From Hyphochytrium catenoides (taxonomy: Eukaryota; Sar; Hyphochytriomycetes; Hyphochytriales; Hyphochytriaceae), in assembly GCA_900088475.1 (NCBI GenBank), contig FLMG01000368.1, positions 87,655 through 151,654 on the forward strand: 64,000 bases of DNA, given 5' to 3'. Made by a program: the position numbers and the translations under genes. Below the pieces are notes generated by a model. It made no database searches. It saw only the letters and a program-made list of their open reading frames with translations, and was not told where the DNA came from. The stretch's first letter is position 1. Each line of letters opens with the position of its first letter. Below, piece after piece: positions 23,601 to 34,786 of this stretch.

Positions 23601-25932
23601 ATTCTAGACGTGCCGGAGGGCTCCCTTTATTAGGATATTGGAATTGGGCTGTGCTTCAGCCCGTGAGAAGTATTCTTAGCGTTGCTGTTGACGTTTACCG
23701 GGCAAATAATCTCAGGATTACCGTGGGCCAGCTCCTTTTTCAGAGCCTGAAACCAGAGCAATAAGGGACTTTGTGACTAACCGTAGCTTCAGGTAAGATG
23801 GCCAGCCCGCCGCCTTAAGTGGATCCTGTACTTATAGGTCTTCACTCTACGTACTGCATAAAATCAACCTAGCATGGCACTAAATTATCACGCGTTTGGG
23901 AGGCTATTTGCTATGCCATATGGTTGCTACGGCAAGGACCCAGGACGGGAAGACATGGCGATTCTTGCTTCTCTGGGACAGGGCCTCTCAGCGGAAAATG
24001 ATTACGAGGTTGGTCAAGCTTATAAACTGGTAGGTCCAGGCTCAAGTTTATTTCCTTTTCCGGTTAAGCATGTTCCAGCAGTTTGAGTTCCAGAACCCTT
24101 ATAAGCCGTTACACTACTGCTCCTAACGGGTCGACTGCGGCGTCCTGCTTCCTTGAAGAATGTATGCTTACAATACCTTCTTTCCCTGCTTTCCCATCTC
24201 TATTTGTGCCTCCAAATGTTTTGAAGAAAGGACTGTATCAAGTTAATGGCGACGCCAGCGACTGGATGTTCCATACGCACCACATATACGCCTTTTCACC
24301 GGAGGTAGGATACCGCCCCTCTTGCTCAGCTTGAAGACCTTTTCTTCCCTCCCTTTATCCCTTCTACCTCGCTGAGGTCACTCTCAACCGGGGGCTACCT
24401 TTACTCGTCCACCTGCCTCATTTCTGCTCTCCATGCAATAATGCTAAAATCACGGGTCGGATGCTGTCTAATTACTATGTTCCAAGAAAGGTCGGTCCAC
24501 ATTGGGAAGCGGACAACGGCTTCTGGCCGTCAGCTCCTCAGATATCCAACATTACCCAAGAACTAGCATATACCAATACTTTTGCGGCCTGGGCTGTGGC
24601 GCCTATCTTTGCTGCCAATGTTCACGGACTCAAATATGTACATGAGAACTATTATCTTGAACTCAAGGTAATGAGGACTGGACTTAATTTAACGTCTCAC
24701 GATAGCAGCGCTTGCCCTTTCATATTTTCTTCATGTTACTGGAATGGTTATACAGCTCTTTATCCACCTGTGGCATCCAGATGACTATGTTGGTTTGCCA
24801 AGAGTACAGGTTTTCGGTTTAGTGTTCTTCTGTCCGGTTTCGCTCTTTTCGCTCTTCCGGTCTGGCGATGGACTGTTCGAGCAATAACCTGTTTTTCAGG
24901 TTAGAAATAAAGGTCTTCGGGTACCAGCAGGAGAGGTCCGTCTGGCGCTTTCCTCCCGACCCGACGGTGGATCAACTTCCGCTATTATTAGAGTCCAAGC
25001 CAAGTCTCTGGCAGGACCACAGCTAGAAACGACGGATTCGCTAAAATTACCGGGCGACGCCTTCCCACGCGAAGTATTTCTCTCAATATCTGACGGCAAC
25101 GTCTGTTTCAAGTATAGAATAGGTAGAACGAAAGTGCTAGCAATTCCGATATTATCGTTTCGACCCCTTTCTGAGGTCACGACGTCACCTTCTCACTGGT
25201 CAACCATACATCAGCCAGGCGTGGGTTACTCCTTACTACCGCAAATCTAGTGATAGCCTTCGTCTAGAGTTTCCTTGTATTCTTATCTAGATAGTCATGC
25301 CGTCAAGGTTTCTTCCATTACCCCAAGAACTGCGACTGATCTCTAGCAATTTCTTATTCATACTCAGCCATGCCTGTCAGTGACTTACACCTCTGTCTCT
25401 TGCTGTAGTGGTTAGATCGGACAAGGGCGTTCTCATCTCTTCCAGATTAGCGCTTTCAATGTGCTCTGCCTGTGGTTTTCTCTTCGAGCACCGGGCCTCA
25501 GATGTCCGGCGCGACGCTTGGTGCCAGCTGTATCCATCCGCAGTGGACTACAACCTTCTGAATTCTTTCCAGCAGTCAGACAGAAACGATAGTGGTGCCC
25601 CAGCAGTTCCTCCAGAGGAGCAGAACAAGTTTCCACTATACTGGTTGGGGCTAGGAATCTTCATACCAGTGATTTTTGGGATGCTCTCGATGAAGAGGAA
25701 TAGAGAAAGGAACAAGCAGCCTCTCACTTACGATAAACTGGAGCAGGAGAGTGCTAGCAGCGTAGAGGAAGAACAAGTAGGCGATGTGGCTGGAGTGGTT
25801 ATTGGAGTATCCGAAACGATGCAAGATGCTGAAGATGATGGCTGTGATAGCGAAGAAGAGCTCAGTCCCACTGCTGAGGAAGAAGAAGAAAACCGCTTGC
25901 AAAGCGATGGCTCTAGGCATGCAGTTGCTTGA
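20643..25932 (+). CDS. Membrane protein: pseudo-GH16 domain fused to M14 zinc carboxypeptidase
   Basis: About 15 exons and 960 codons. N-terminus: basic start, then hydrophobic WLLWVGVYILCSLCVG (signal peptide or anchor). The first domain is GH16/concanavalin-like: CKWVISWEDSF, VEGNQLFIRS, VVLTSKAI...YGRVRVRAR, SSAVLWLVPAEP, LRWYLDERLLYE and ILERVEVWER. It lacks the catalytic E-x-D-x-x-E. The exon 22034-22333 joins 22579-22796 in phase, leading into M14: IGKSVENRDI; FTGQHHSREPVS (zinc H and E); VNPDGYKWNE; GVDLNRNYGFCWD; YRGPAPFSEPETRAI; LNYHAFG (third zinc ligand); DASDWMF; FSPEVGPHWE (catalytic Glu). So the peptidase looks active. After it come a beta domain (24900-25122), a TM helix (YWLGLGIFIPVIFGML) and an acidic tail. 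The exon 1 to exon 2 junction (about 21039-21097) is not in frame in my model. Splitting into two genes is possible but would leave M14 without a signal peptide. Confidence 0.8.
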
Positions 25933-26040
25933 AGAGCACTGCACTTAAAGTGAGCATGAGACAGAAGCCGGCATACGCTTAGGCTAGCAAGTACATATAT
26001 ACTTTGCAAGTGCTGCTAGCTTAGATTATTCTCGTTAGCT
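25933..26040. other. Convergent 3' spacer
   Basis: Only 108 bp separate the stop codons of the carboxypeptidase fusion (+) and the JmjC gene (-), so their 3' UTRs probably overlap as antisense transcripts. Confidence 0.6.
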
Positions 26041-27903
26041 CTAACAGTCTCCCACATCAAAGTTAAAACTAAAGCCCTCCGTCCCCTTGTCGTCTCCGCT
26101 TTCTTCTTCCTTGATTGCCTCCCACATAGTCTTCCCACGTCCAATTGACTTTAGTGCTTCCTTCTCATACTCCTCAATTATTGAGCGGCATACAGGCCGT
26201 TTCTCCATCAGAGCAGTCTTGAGCTCTTTACACATCTCGGCCTTGAAGCGCTCATCGCAGAGGCCTGATATTTGAGGGACTCTTGTTTCCAGGAATTTCA
26301 GTACATGAGTAAGGTTGGCGGAGCTGACGTAGTTCTGGGTTATGGCCACAGAGTCTTCTAGGTTGATGACAGCATGCCACCAGCCCCTAGGCACAAAGAT
26401 AAGCTCCCCCTCCTTGACCACACACTCCAGGGGCTTCACCGTGGTGTTTCTGGTATGATGATAGAAACCGAGGAACCATTCCACGAGTGAGACAGGGGTT
26501 GCAACGTCCGCGCCATCCTGGCTAGGATGCACGCCAGGAGGGACGATGTCTGGAGGATACAGAATCCATTTCTTCGCTCCTTTGATAACAGCGTTCCAAG
26601 CAGATGTGGAGTTCGGGTCTTGGTGAAAGGAGCTCCCAGACTTCGCAGGGCCGATAATTATCCAACGGTAGTCTGGACGGTTGTCACCGAGAACTTGAAA
26701 AAAGTCTTCCTGTTAGTAATACGGTAGTAAGCATTGAGAACCACCTCCAGCTCAAGGACAGTATAGAATGTACCAGCAGTAAATAGATGCTGCAGAAGAA
26801 GAGAAGGGGGTCAACCAAAAGCTGTTCCTCTCATCTTGAAAGTCCCAAGTAAGAGTACGAGCGAAACCACTATCAATCAATGCTCTTTTCCTTACCTCAA
26901 AATAAATAGGGACGCTGTAGTCTTCTGCAAACTGAGGAACGCTTGACGCGAACTTTTTGTCAAAAATATATAATGGCTGGTCATCCGCTGCACACTGCTC
27001 GGCATAGTGGAAGTAGTCTCTTAGAGTCATCCTGAAGCCGCCAGCAGAGAAGACGGCATCTCCAGCTTTCGATATGAGGTATTCTTTACTCCAGCGGCTA
27101 AACGCAGGCCAGCGACCCACGACGTCAGTAATAATTACAGGTTTATTAGGCTCCTCATATTCCCGTCGAAAGTCCTCTAATGAGAGGTTCGATCGCCTGT
27201 CAACATTTTGTACATCTGCCACCCAGGAGGGATGCAGCGGAGCGGACGCGCACCAGAAGGGTTGAAACAGGAGATCGGAGTAAAAGCCCTTCACCTCTAT
27301 AGGTGAGTGCTTATAAAGAAAGCACTTTTTGCCACGGGCCCTATGAAGCATTGTGGCATACGTCCCTCTCCATGTCTTTTCAAAAGAAAACCTGCCATCA
27401 TAGTCCATCAGCACTCGCGCTTTCCATTGTTCTTCGTGATGAACGAAGACGTAGAAGCTCTTGCTGACTGAAGCCAATATCCCAAGATCTCTGACCGAGA
27501 GCAGATCCAGAAGCTCTAACACTTGTGAGTCATTGAGTACTTGCAGAAGTCCCAGGCCCAGGTCTCTGATAGGCCTAACTCCCTTCTCATAGTCGGAAAA
27601 CGAATTACCTTGAGGCTTGACACCATACGGATGACTTCCGCGGGTAAGCGTCCCTGACGCTTTGTCATCAATATCATCAACATTATCGTTCTCTTCTACG
27701 CCTTCCGACACATCTCCTGGCCCTTCTCTGTCCGTCGAGCTCTCGTAAGCTGATCCATCACTCCTCCTCCTCTTTCTTCTGTTACCTTCCTCATGTCCGG
27801 TAGTAGTACATTGAGTTGGGTTGGCGAAAGAGGCAGACAACGTTGCGATGACTGTCATGGCTCCTGCTTTATCAAGGAAAGAAGAGCGTGTGACACTTGA
27901 CAA
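26041..27903 (-). CDS. F-box/JmjC-domain oxygenase (JMJD6-like)
   Basis: Two exons, 27903-26896 and 26709-26041, giving 558 residues. A disordered N-terminus has a basic NRRKRRRS nuclear-signal-like patch and an acidic stretch. Then comes an F-box-like helix region (about residues 118-165: LELLDLLSVRDLGILASVSK). The JmjC core follows: NKPVIITDVVGRWPAFSRWS; the second exon gives RWIIIGPAKSGSSFHQDPN with the iron-binding H-x-D; TSAWNAVIKGAKKWILYPP; and GWWHAVINLEDSVAITQNYV with the second iron His. All Fe(II)/2-oxoglutarate ligands are present, so it should be active as a protein hydroxylase or demethylase; the substrate is unknown. This F-box plus JmjC order is known from plant, fungal and protist JMJD6-related proteins. 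A later ATG at 27858 is an alternative start. Confidence 0.92.
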
Positions 27904-28490
27904 GGCACGGGACGGCCGCCGCTCGCAGGCCAGGCCAGTAGGTCAATGGCTAAGCCACTCCGAGGACGCTGACAAGCGCCGATGACAGAGAAAAGGAGAC
28001 TGAGTTTTCATTATTGAGCGCCACCATCAAACCATCAACCACCCAAATCCTCTACCTGTACCTTTCATTCTTTCCCTTTGTGAAAGCTTCAGGATCTGTA
28101 CAGTAATAGAATGAAGAAACAAATTGTGGAAAGCAAGGCGAAGTTTAATCGTCATCTATTTTCGGTCAACTGGCGCATCGTCCAGGCCTTCCCCTGGAGT
28201 GGCTATGCTAGTCTCTCATCTCCCGTGTTTGAGATCTGTGATTCAGATTTCTTCATATTATTGATGAACAGAGATTATGAAAATTCATCAGAGGATTGTA
28301 GGAGGGCAGCTTAGTAGGTGGACTTTGTCGCTTGTCCCTCCACTAAGCTCTCCTACTATCGACCAGCAGATCTACTTACGGCCGAGAAGAGCAAATAGCA
28401 AATTGCGGAATGGACGTTGACACGTGACGTTGACACGTGACGGGGTTTGTGCGTGAGTCTGATCTGATAGGACTTTTCTCTGTCCGAAAA
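27904..28490. promoter_or_regulatory. Divergent promoter (JmjC / bromodomain genes)
   Basis: Lies between two divergent chromatin-type genes and so is a candidate shared promoter. The outstanding element is the 13-bp tandem repeat with two CACGTG boxes near its right end. A 67-codon open frame at 28111-28314 shows nothing recognisable. Confidence 0.6.
28413..28443. promoter_or_regulatory. Tandem 13-bp repeat with two G-boxes (CACGTG)
   Basis: GACGTTGACACGT occurs twice head to tail, followed by GACG. It creates two palindromic CACGTG boxes (28421-28426 and 28434-28439) interleaved with TGACG/ACGT cores. Centres are 13 bp apart and 50-70 bp upstream of the ATG at 28491. CACGTG is the classical site of bHLH and some bZIP factors. 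Function is inferred from position and symmetry only. Confidence 0.7.
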
Positions 28491-31400
28491 ATGAAGTCCG
28501 AACCCTCTCGCTTTGGAGGAAAGCCCATCCCCGAAGTGTTAGCGCTGGCACAGAAGCAGAAGAAGGCATCACGTATAGAAGGAGACGGGAGTGCGAGGAA
28601 GAAGCGAAAGCTGGCCTGGGGTAAGAGCAGTTCCGGAAGCGATAGTGATAGCAATAGTGATGACGGTAGTAGCGATAGCAGTAGCAGTAGTGATAGCAGC
28701 AGTGGCTCGTCGAGCTCTGCAGCTTCGAGTTTATCCCCACCCAGAGCCCTTCAACCTCCTAGTCGGCATGTTGGCGCCACGAACCCACCAAAGCAACAAC
28801 TAGGACTTCTGGCTAAAGTAGCAAAAGGTACCAGCAAAGCAGGTCCTCCTTCTTCAGGGTCATCTAGACTGGAACTTGCCAAGAAGTCCATCCTTGGCAA
28901 GAATGTTGGAGCCAAAAAGCCGCCGCAAACACCATCTAAGGCTTCAAACAAGCCCAGCAAGCTGAAAGGCGTGGACTCTAGTGGTTCTCCTAACGGCCGG
29001 GAAAACTCACCCTCCCCTATAAAGATTCGTGGAATTCCCCCCGCACCACCCAGTATTGAGCCCCCAGGGTATAAGGAGATTCGTGGCCGTAGGGAACTAA
29101 CCCTGGTGGCCAAGGAGCGTGCCGGAGATGCGCCAGAGGAATGCCCCGAAGCGAACATTCCCGACTATTTCACGGACACTTACGCAGCTGATACTGGAGA
29201 CAAATTGCGTATTCTGGACGAGTTCTACTTCTGTGATGAGAAAGGGTGGGTTAACTTATCTCTTGCCTTTACAACCTGTCTTGTCTTGTAAGAGCTAACA
29301 TTTGTACTCTAGTAAACCCTTGGGCCTAGACGTCCTTGATATCTCTCCGGAGCACCGTCCAGTGCTGATTGGTTTCGGGACAGTCGTGGAGCCTTTGCCA
29401 CTGGATCTCAGGCCTAAAGTACCACCTCTCCAACCACCACCATTACAGCCCGGGGGTGCTGGTGGCAAACCTGCTGACCGGTAAGTGTGATAATAGCTAG
29501 TTGGCGAACGGTAGCATGATGCTCTCCTACTTGTAGGAAACGACCACGAACTAAGGGACGGCAGGAGAAGGTACACAAGGAAGGACGTGAAAATGGCCTT
29601 GAGTCAGCAAGTTCTGGTCACTCAGAGAGTGAAAGTGAGAGTGGAAGTGGATCTGAGAGCTCGTCCTCCAGTGATGGCTCCGCTACTAGTGACTCAGGCT
29701 CAGATACGGACACAGATGGCTCTCTGAGATCTGGCAGCGGAAGTGGTGACCACAGTGGGATTGAGGACGGCAGTGCTGCTGCGGCTGATAGTATGTCTAA
29801 AGAAAGTCCCAAAAGTAAGACGGTCAAAGTAGCGAGGACGGTTCCACAGTACGATGGTCCGGCGTACGAATCAGCATCAATTGCTGACCACTGTTCGGGC
29901 CCCATCCCACAGTACGATGGTTCGTCAGAGGGACCCAAGACTTCACCCCGACGTTCACGAGTTTGGCTCCCGAAGATTGATGAGTGGTGCATTGACTATA
30001 CTTATGGGGACCCAACGCTCTGGGTAATCACTGAGAGCGCATGGTATAAAATAGGGGGTCCTCTTTCAGGTGTGGGTCCTCACTGGTCCTATATATCACA
30101 CTTCCATGGCACTCGGATGAAGTTTGAAGCTTGCATACAAGTAGCGGGAGTGCTGCAGGAGCTCCTACCTCTTAACCGCAAGCTCTCCTTCAAGGCAACA
30201 GTCGATGAGGTTGTACGCAGATCCTCGAAGTCTGGATATTTCGTAGTGGTAGGTATATTACTGCCCTCCCTTTGACCTGCCAATGAGTAGAATCGAGCTA
30301 AGTCAAGGACACTCTCTTTTCCTGCTTAGACACAAGACTTCCTCATCCAGAATGCAAACTTTGTCATCGAACAGATGTCTTCCCTGGACGCTGGAGATCC
30401 TAAAAGGAAGTACGAAAATTGCCGATTTATCAAGAATCTGAGGCGGTTGGGCGAGCAGTACCAGCAGCGGGAGGAGCGGCAGCTTCAAGCGCAGTTAGAG
30501 CGTGATGCCAAGGAGACAGAACGGCTAAGAAAGAAAGAGGAGAAGAACCGAGAAAAGGAAGAGCTCAGACAGAAAAAAGAGGCAGACCGTGCGGCTCGCG
30601 AAGCTGCTCGCCTTGCAGAGGAGCTTTCCAAACGGTACCCTATTGATGATGATGACTTCTGGCGAGAGCAAACCGCCAAAGGCATTTCCCCAAGTAGCCC
30701 GCCCCCCTTCCGGACTCCTCCCCCACTTCCACGGCACCTGATGGGAGATTGCCTTATGTCCTGGGCGTCTATTAATTGTTATAGGGAGACGCTTCAGGTG
30801 TCGCCTTTCTCTATCGACGACCTGTGTGGGGCGCTCCTTTGTAATGACCAGCAGCCGTGGCTTCTGACGGACATTTTTCAGGCAATCCTGTTGCAACTGC
30901 TGACGGAAGGTGACAGGGCTCAGCAAACAGTTGAAGATCCGGTGGATGAAGAAGATATGGAACCAAAAGCGCGAACTGAGGTTATTCAGCGTGCGCCTCT
31001 TTTAAATGCACTCACCTGGCAAGAACTTCTGCGAGAGATTATTGCAGAGTATGTGAGAGTGGAAGCACCAATAGGCCTAAAAGATCCTCTGCTTTATTGT
31101 AAAGAGGTTTTGCAAAGGGTTTCAACTCATCCTTTGGCGAGCCCTTTTGTCAAACCAGTTGATCATGAAACTCTTGGGTTAGTAGATTATCCTGAGAAGA
31201 TAAGGCATCCAATGGATCTAGGTACAGTGGCCTCTAAGATGGATTCGGGATGGTACGCTGTGCTGGAAGAACAATTGATCATCAACGATACCACAAGTGT
31301 AAAGGAAGCTTCAGATTCACCAAACGTTAAAAAGGAGCCGGGAGCGGTAGACGATAACAAGGGTCGAGAAATCGGGACCAGGAATTCTCGATCGTCAGTC

Positions 31401-34351
31401 CTGAACTACGCTAAGCTGGCAAGAGGTTCCACACCGGAGCAGAACAAGGAGTCTACAGAAGAGCTTTCTGGCCCCTCCAGAGTTGACCTTAAATACTTAT
31501 ATAGCGAACCGGAACTAGGTCAACAGCATGGTGGGACCAAGGCCTTTGCTGCAGATATGCGCTTGATCTTTACAAATTGTGTCCTCTATAACGGGCGTAA
31601 CTCGCCACTGGGCAAAGCAGCAGCGCAACTGGCAGCAGTCTTTGAGCGAGAGTTCCAAACACGAGTGCTGAATCGAACAGCTGCGGATGAAGAGCTCTAC
31701 AGCAAACAGCAATCCGCTCTGCGTCTCATGAAGAAGGAGAAAGGTGGCAGAGATTTACACGTCATTTATGCCGACTGGGCCTCGAGTCAGCCTCCATCGT
31801 TAAAGGATCTGGTGGTGCAGCTAGGTCTTGAAGACTTCACACAGGTTTGACCCATTTTGAAGCTTAGTGCTGCAGCATTCTGTGTTACTTGACCTAAGAC
31901 TATACCTGCAGCTTCCCCTAGGGACAAAGGTGGCAGCATTATCTTGGGCATGCTCGGAGCTCAATGGCCTTTCGTTTATCAGGTACAGCTCACTTCGACT
32001 TTTTGGTCATCGCAGACGGTCTGACTTTCAATGTTGGTTCAAAGGGAGATGATTGATCACAATATGGAGAAGCTGGTTGCGATGAGCAAGCAAATCAGAC
32101 AAGAAGAGAAGGATGACATTGCTAGCAGGAAACAGCGCGAGAAAGAAAGAAAGGAAGCTTCAGAAACGGCAGCAGATCCGGAACAAGCTGCTGCCGTGAT
32201 TGAAGCTGAGGAAGAAGAGGAAGAAAAGGGCTATCGAGAACGCCAAAACGAGAGACAGAAAAAGCTCCAGGAGCTTATCAAAGAGGTGCAAATCAATCTG
32301 AAGATCTACCCTTTCTTGCTTTTCTGATGCAAATTCACACCTTTATACAGGCCGACATTCGCCTCAAGCCTATGGGAACTGACCGCTATCACAACCGGTA
32401 TTGGAGGTTCGACAATGACGCTACAGGATCTATATGGGTGGAATGTGGGACCAATGGGGATTGCCAAGCTTATCGTACTGGCAAGGAGTTAGATCAGCTC
32501 ATAGCCTGGCTAGAAGAGAAAGGGGTCAGAGAAAAGAGTTTCAAAGACCTGCTGATGACCGAAAAGGGAGCCCTACTTGCCAAGATGCAGGAACTTCCCA
32601 GCAATGGTCTAGAGGAGAGTGCAGACAAGATAGACCACAGGAGCCAGTCCTTTGGCCAGACTTTGTATTCACAGGAAAAACAGATTGAAGCAGCTGCTGT
32701 GTGGAGAGGCTCCACAGAGGGCAAAAAGTGGCAACATTACCTCAACGATATTGATGGTGGCAAGGGATATAGCGAGCTGTCTCCATCGCTAGGGGAGTTC
32801 TTCCATCCCATCACCGTGAAGGTTATGAAGAAGGGACTGGTCAGCACCCACGAAGCTCTACGTAGCCTGCTTCTGGGGTTAGAGGAGCGCTACAATAATC
32901 CGCAGATTCTTGGCGAGTTCTGGGAGGATGAACGTAAGGACTGGGTGGAAAGACTGCAAGCTCCTCATGCTTCTGACCCCTCTGAAGCTGCGAAAGATGA
33001 GCTCTCCGTCTTTGTCAAATCTCTTTTGGAGCTGGAACAGCGCCTCTATGACTCTCATCATCTCTTCAATAGCTCTTGGGCGACAGCAAGACGCTCTTGG
33101 CGGAGATCAGTGTATGCAGCCTCGACACACTCCCAGATAGCTCTTTTAATTAGCAGAATGCAGGTCTTCGGAGTAGATCGAAATGCCCTGGGAGACCTGT
33201 GCGCAGTGCTGGACAGGAAGCAGTTTATGCGGCTGGTGAATAAAGCAAGTAGGTCCTTCATACCCGAGCTCAATGAGGAGGTTGTATACTTTGGAGACGG
33301 GCACAGTGACGCCATCAAGCAAGACTCTACCTATAGTACCAATTGGAGCGCCACAGGCCCTTCGATAGGAACTACACTACCTTGCAGAGTCATTGCCATC
33401 ACCTACCACGCAGGAAAGGGCGATCCCTACGTCAGGGTGTTGCTGAAGCCGTCCAAAGCAACGTTGGAGGTCGTTCCACCGTCTTTAGGAGATAGTATAT
33501 GTGTGATGCCAACAGCGAGGTCGAGGATGAACAGGCTTTTCATATATATCATCTATGCACTCCGCTCTTTGGACTGCGCAGGTCCTTTCCTGGAGCCGGT
33601 GTCCACAACCTACTTCCCAGACTATCTGAGCATCGTAAAGCACCCAATGGACTTGCAAACCATGGAGTCAAAAGCCTTCAGAGAGGCCTATGGCAACGAG
33701 GAAGAGTTCAGAAGCGACATTGATCTCATAGCAAGTAACTGTGCAGCCTATTGCTCGGAGAAGTATCCAACCCTACCTCCACTAGCCCGGAAGCTTCGAG
33801 ATCATGCTTTTGAAGCTCTAACGAATTCCAAAGATGATTTGGCAGCAATTAGAACAGAGTTTCTTCAGGAGGCTCCTGAAGCACCTACCAAGGACCAACC
33901 GTCACCGGAGGATACTGCCAACAAGGCAGGCCATAAAAGAGCAGTAGAGAATATCGAGGCAGCTTTACGGCTTGAGAATCGGCTTCCAGAGTTTATTATC
34001 CCGATCGCACGATATGTTGAGCACATCCAGAGAGTGTGGACTGTCGGTGACCGCATCAAGATGCAGTTTAGAAATAACCAGGGTCAAAAGGTCACTTACG
34101 GAGGAAAGGTGAAGGGAGCGAAGCCCTTTCTCGCTTCAAAGTTATTACCTTGGGAAGCCCTGGAAATAGAGTGGGACTCTGGGGGAGGTGGCAACAGATA
34201 TGTAAACCCTTGGTAAGTCATCGGTCTGTCCTTTCCACTCTCAAGATGCCCAGCACTAAAGCATGCCTACTGCAGGGAAGTCAGTCCAGATGAGCCTAAA
34301 GTGGACCTGAGAGGTGGAGCCTCCAAGAAGAAGGCCAAACGGAGGGGTTAG
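28491..34351 (+). CDS. Chromatin protein: RFTS-like, DDT, bromodomain, WHIM, bromodomain, BRWD-like tail
   Basis: Eight exons (28491-29245, 29313-29480, 29537-30248, 30330-31844, 31912-31982, 32045-32285, 32351-34212, 34276-34351) total exactly 5,400 nt, 1,799 residues. Order: basic/Ser-rich N-terminus; an RFTS-like module split by a Ser/acidic linker (LDEFYFCDEKGKPLGLDVLD ... EWCIDYTYGDPTLWVITESA); coiled basic region; DDT domain (about 30720-30910); bromodomain 1 (HPMDLGTV ... CVLYNG); charged coiled coil; WHIM/D-TOX motif (LKPMGTDRYHNRYWRF); bromodomain 2 (KHPMDLQTM ... CAAYCS); C-terminal EIEWDSGGGGNRYVNPWEVS, like the BRWD/PHIP SPW motif. Such parts occur in ISWI-associated and BRWD proteins, so a nucleosome-reading nuclear scaffold is inferred. 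An AATAAA follows 28 nt after the stop. Confidence 0.9.
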
Positions 34352-34786
34352 GCGATATCGAAACAACTGTTATATAGCAATAAAGGAATTGTGCTGGGCC
34401 CGTTGAAGTCTACAGCCCGTCCACACTCGGCTTTGCCGCTGGCTGACCAACCTTTAGTGTCTCACCCCACTCTCCTCCCTCGGTCTCCATCTCTTGCCTC
34501 ATTTTCCTCTCATACGCTTATGAGCCCTGCCCTCTCTCCCCTTCCCTCAACATCTCTTTAAAAATGCCAATCGTCACTCGCGAAGAACTCCGTTGCCGTC
34601 TGCCTTTTAACAAATATCTATTTGTGGGGACGAAGTTCGATAAAATGGTAGATTGACCAACGCGGCCAAAGTATATATATATAGGAAACATGGTCCCTTT
34701 ATCAAAAAGATTAACAGTTCTATAGCTGCAATGTGTACAATAAATAGCAAAAATAAATAGCAAGTGGAGCAGATGGCTCTCCACTT
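34352..34786. other. Convergent 3' intergenic region
   Basis: Holds the 3' ends of the bromodomain gene (+) and RING gene (-). It contains an AATAAA for the plus-strand gene and a (TA)n run near 34674-34682. No gene is seen. Confidence 0.6.
34379..34384 (+). terminator. AATAAA polyadenylation signal
   Basis: A perfect AATAAA starting 28 nt downstream of the TAG stop of the bromodomain gene, placed as expected for 3' end formation. Confidence 0.5.

Noticed and set aside
28372..28740. Minus-strand frame rich in Y, H and C
   Set aside because: It is the antisense of the Ser-coding repeats (AGT/AGC) of the bromodomain gene.
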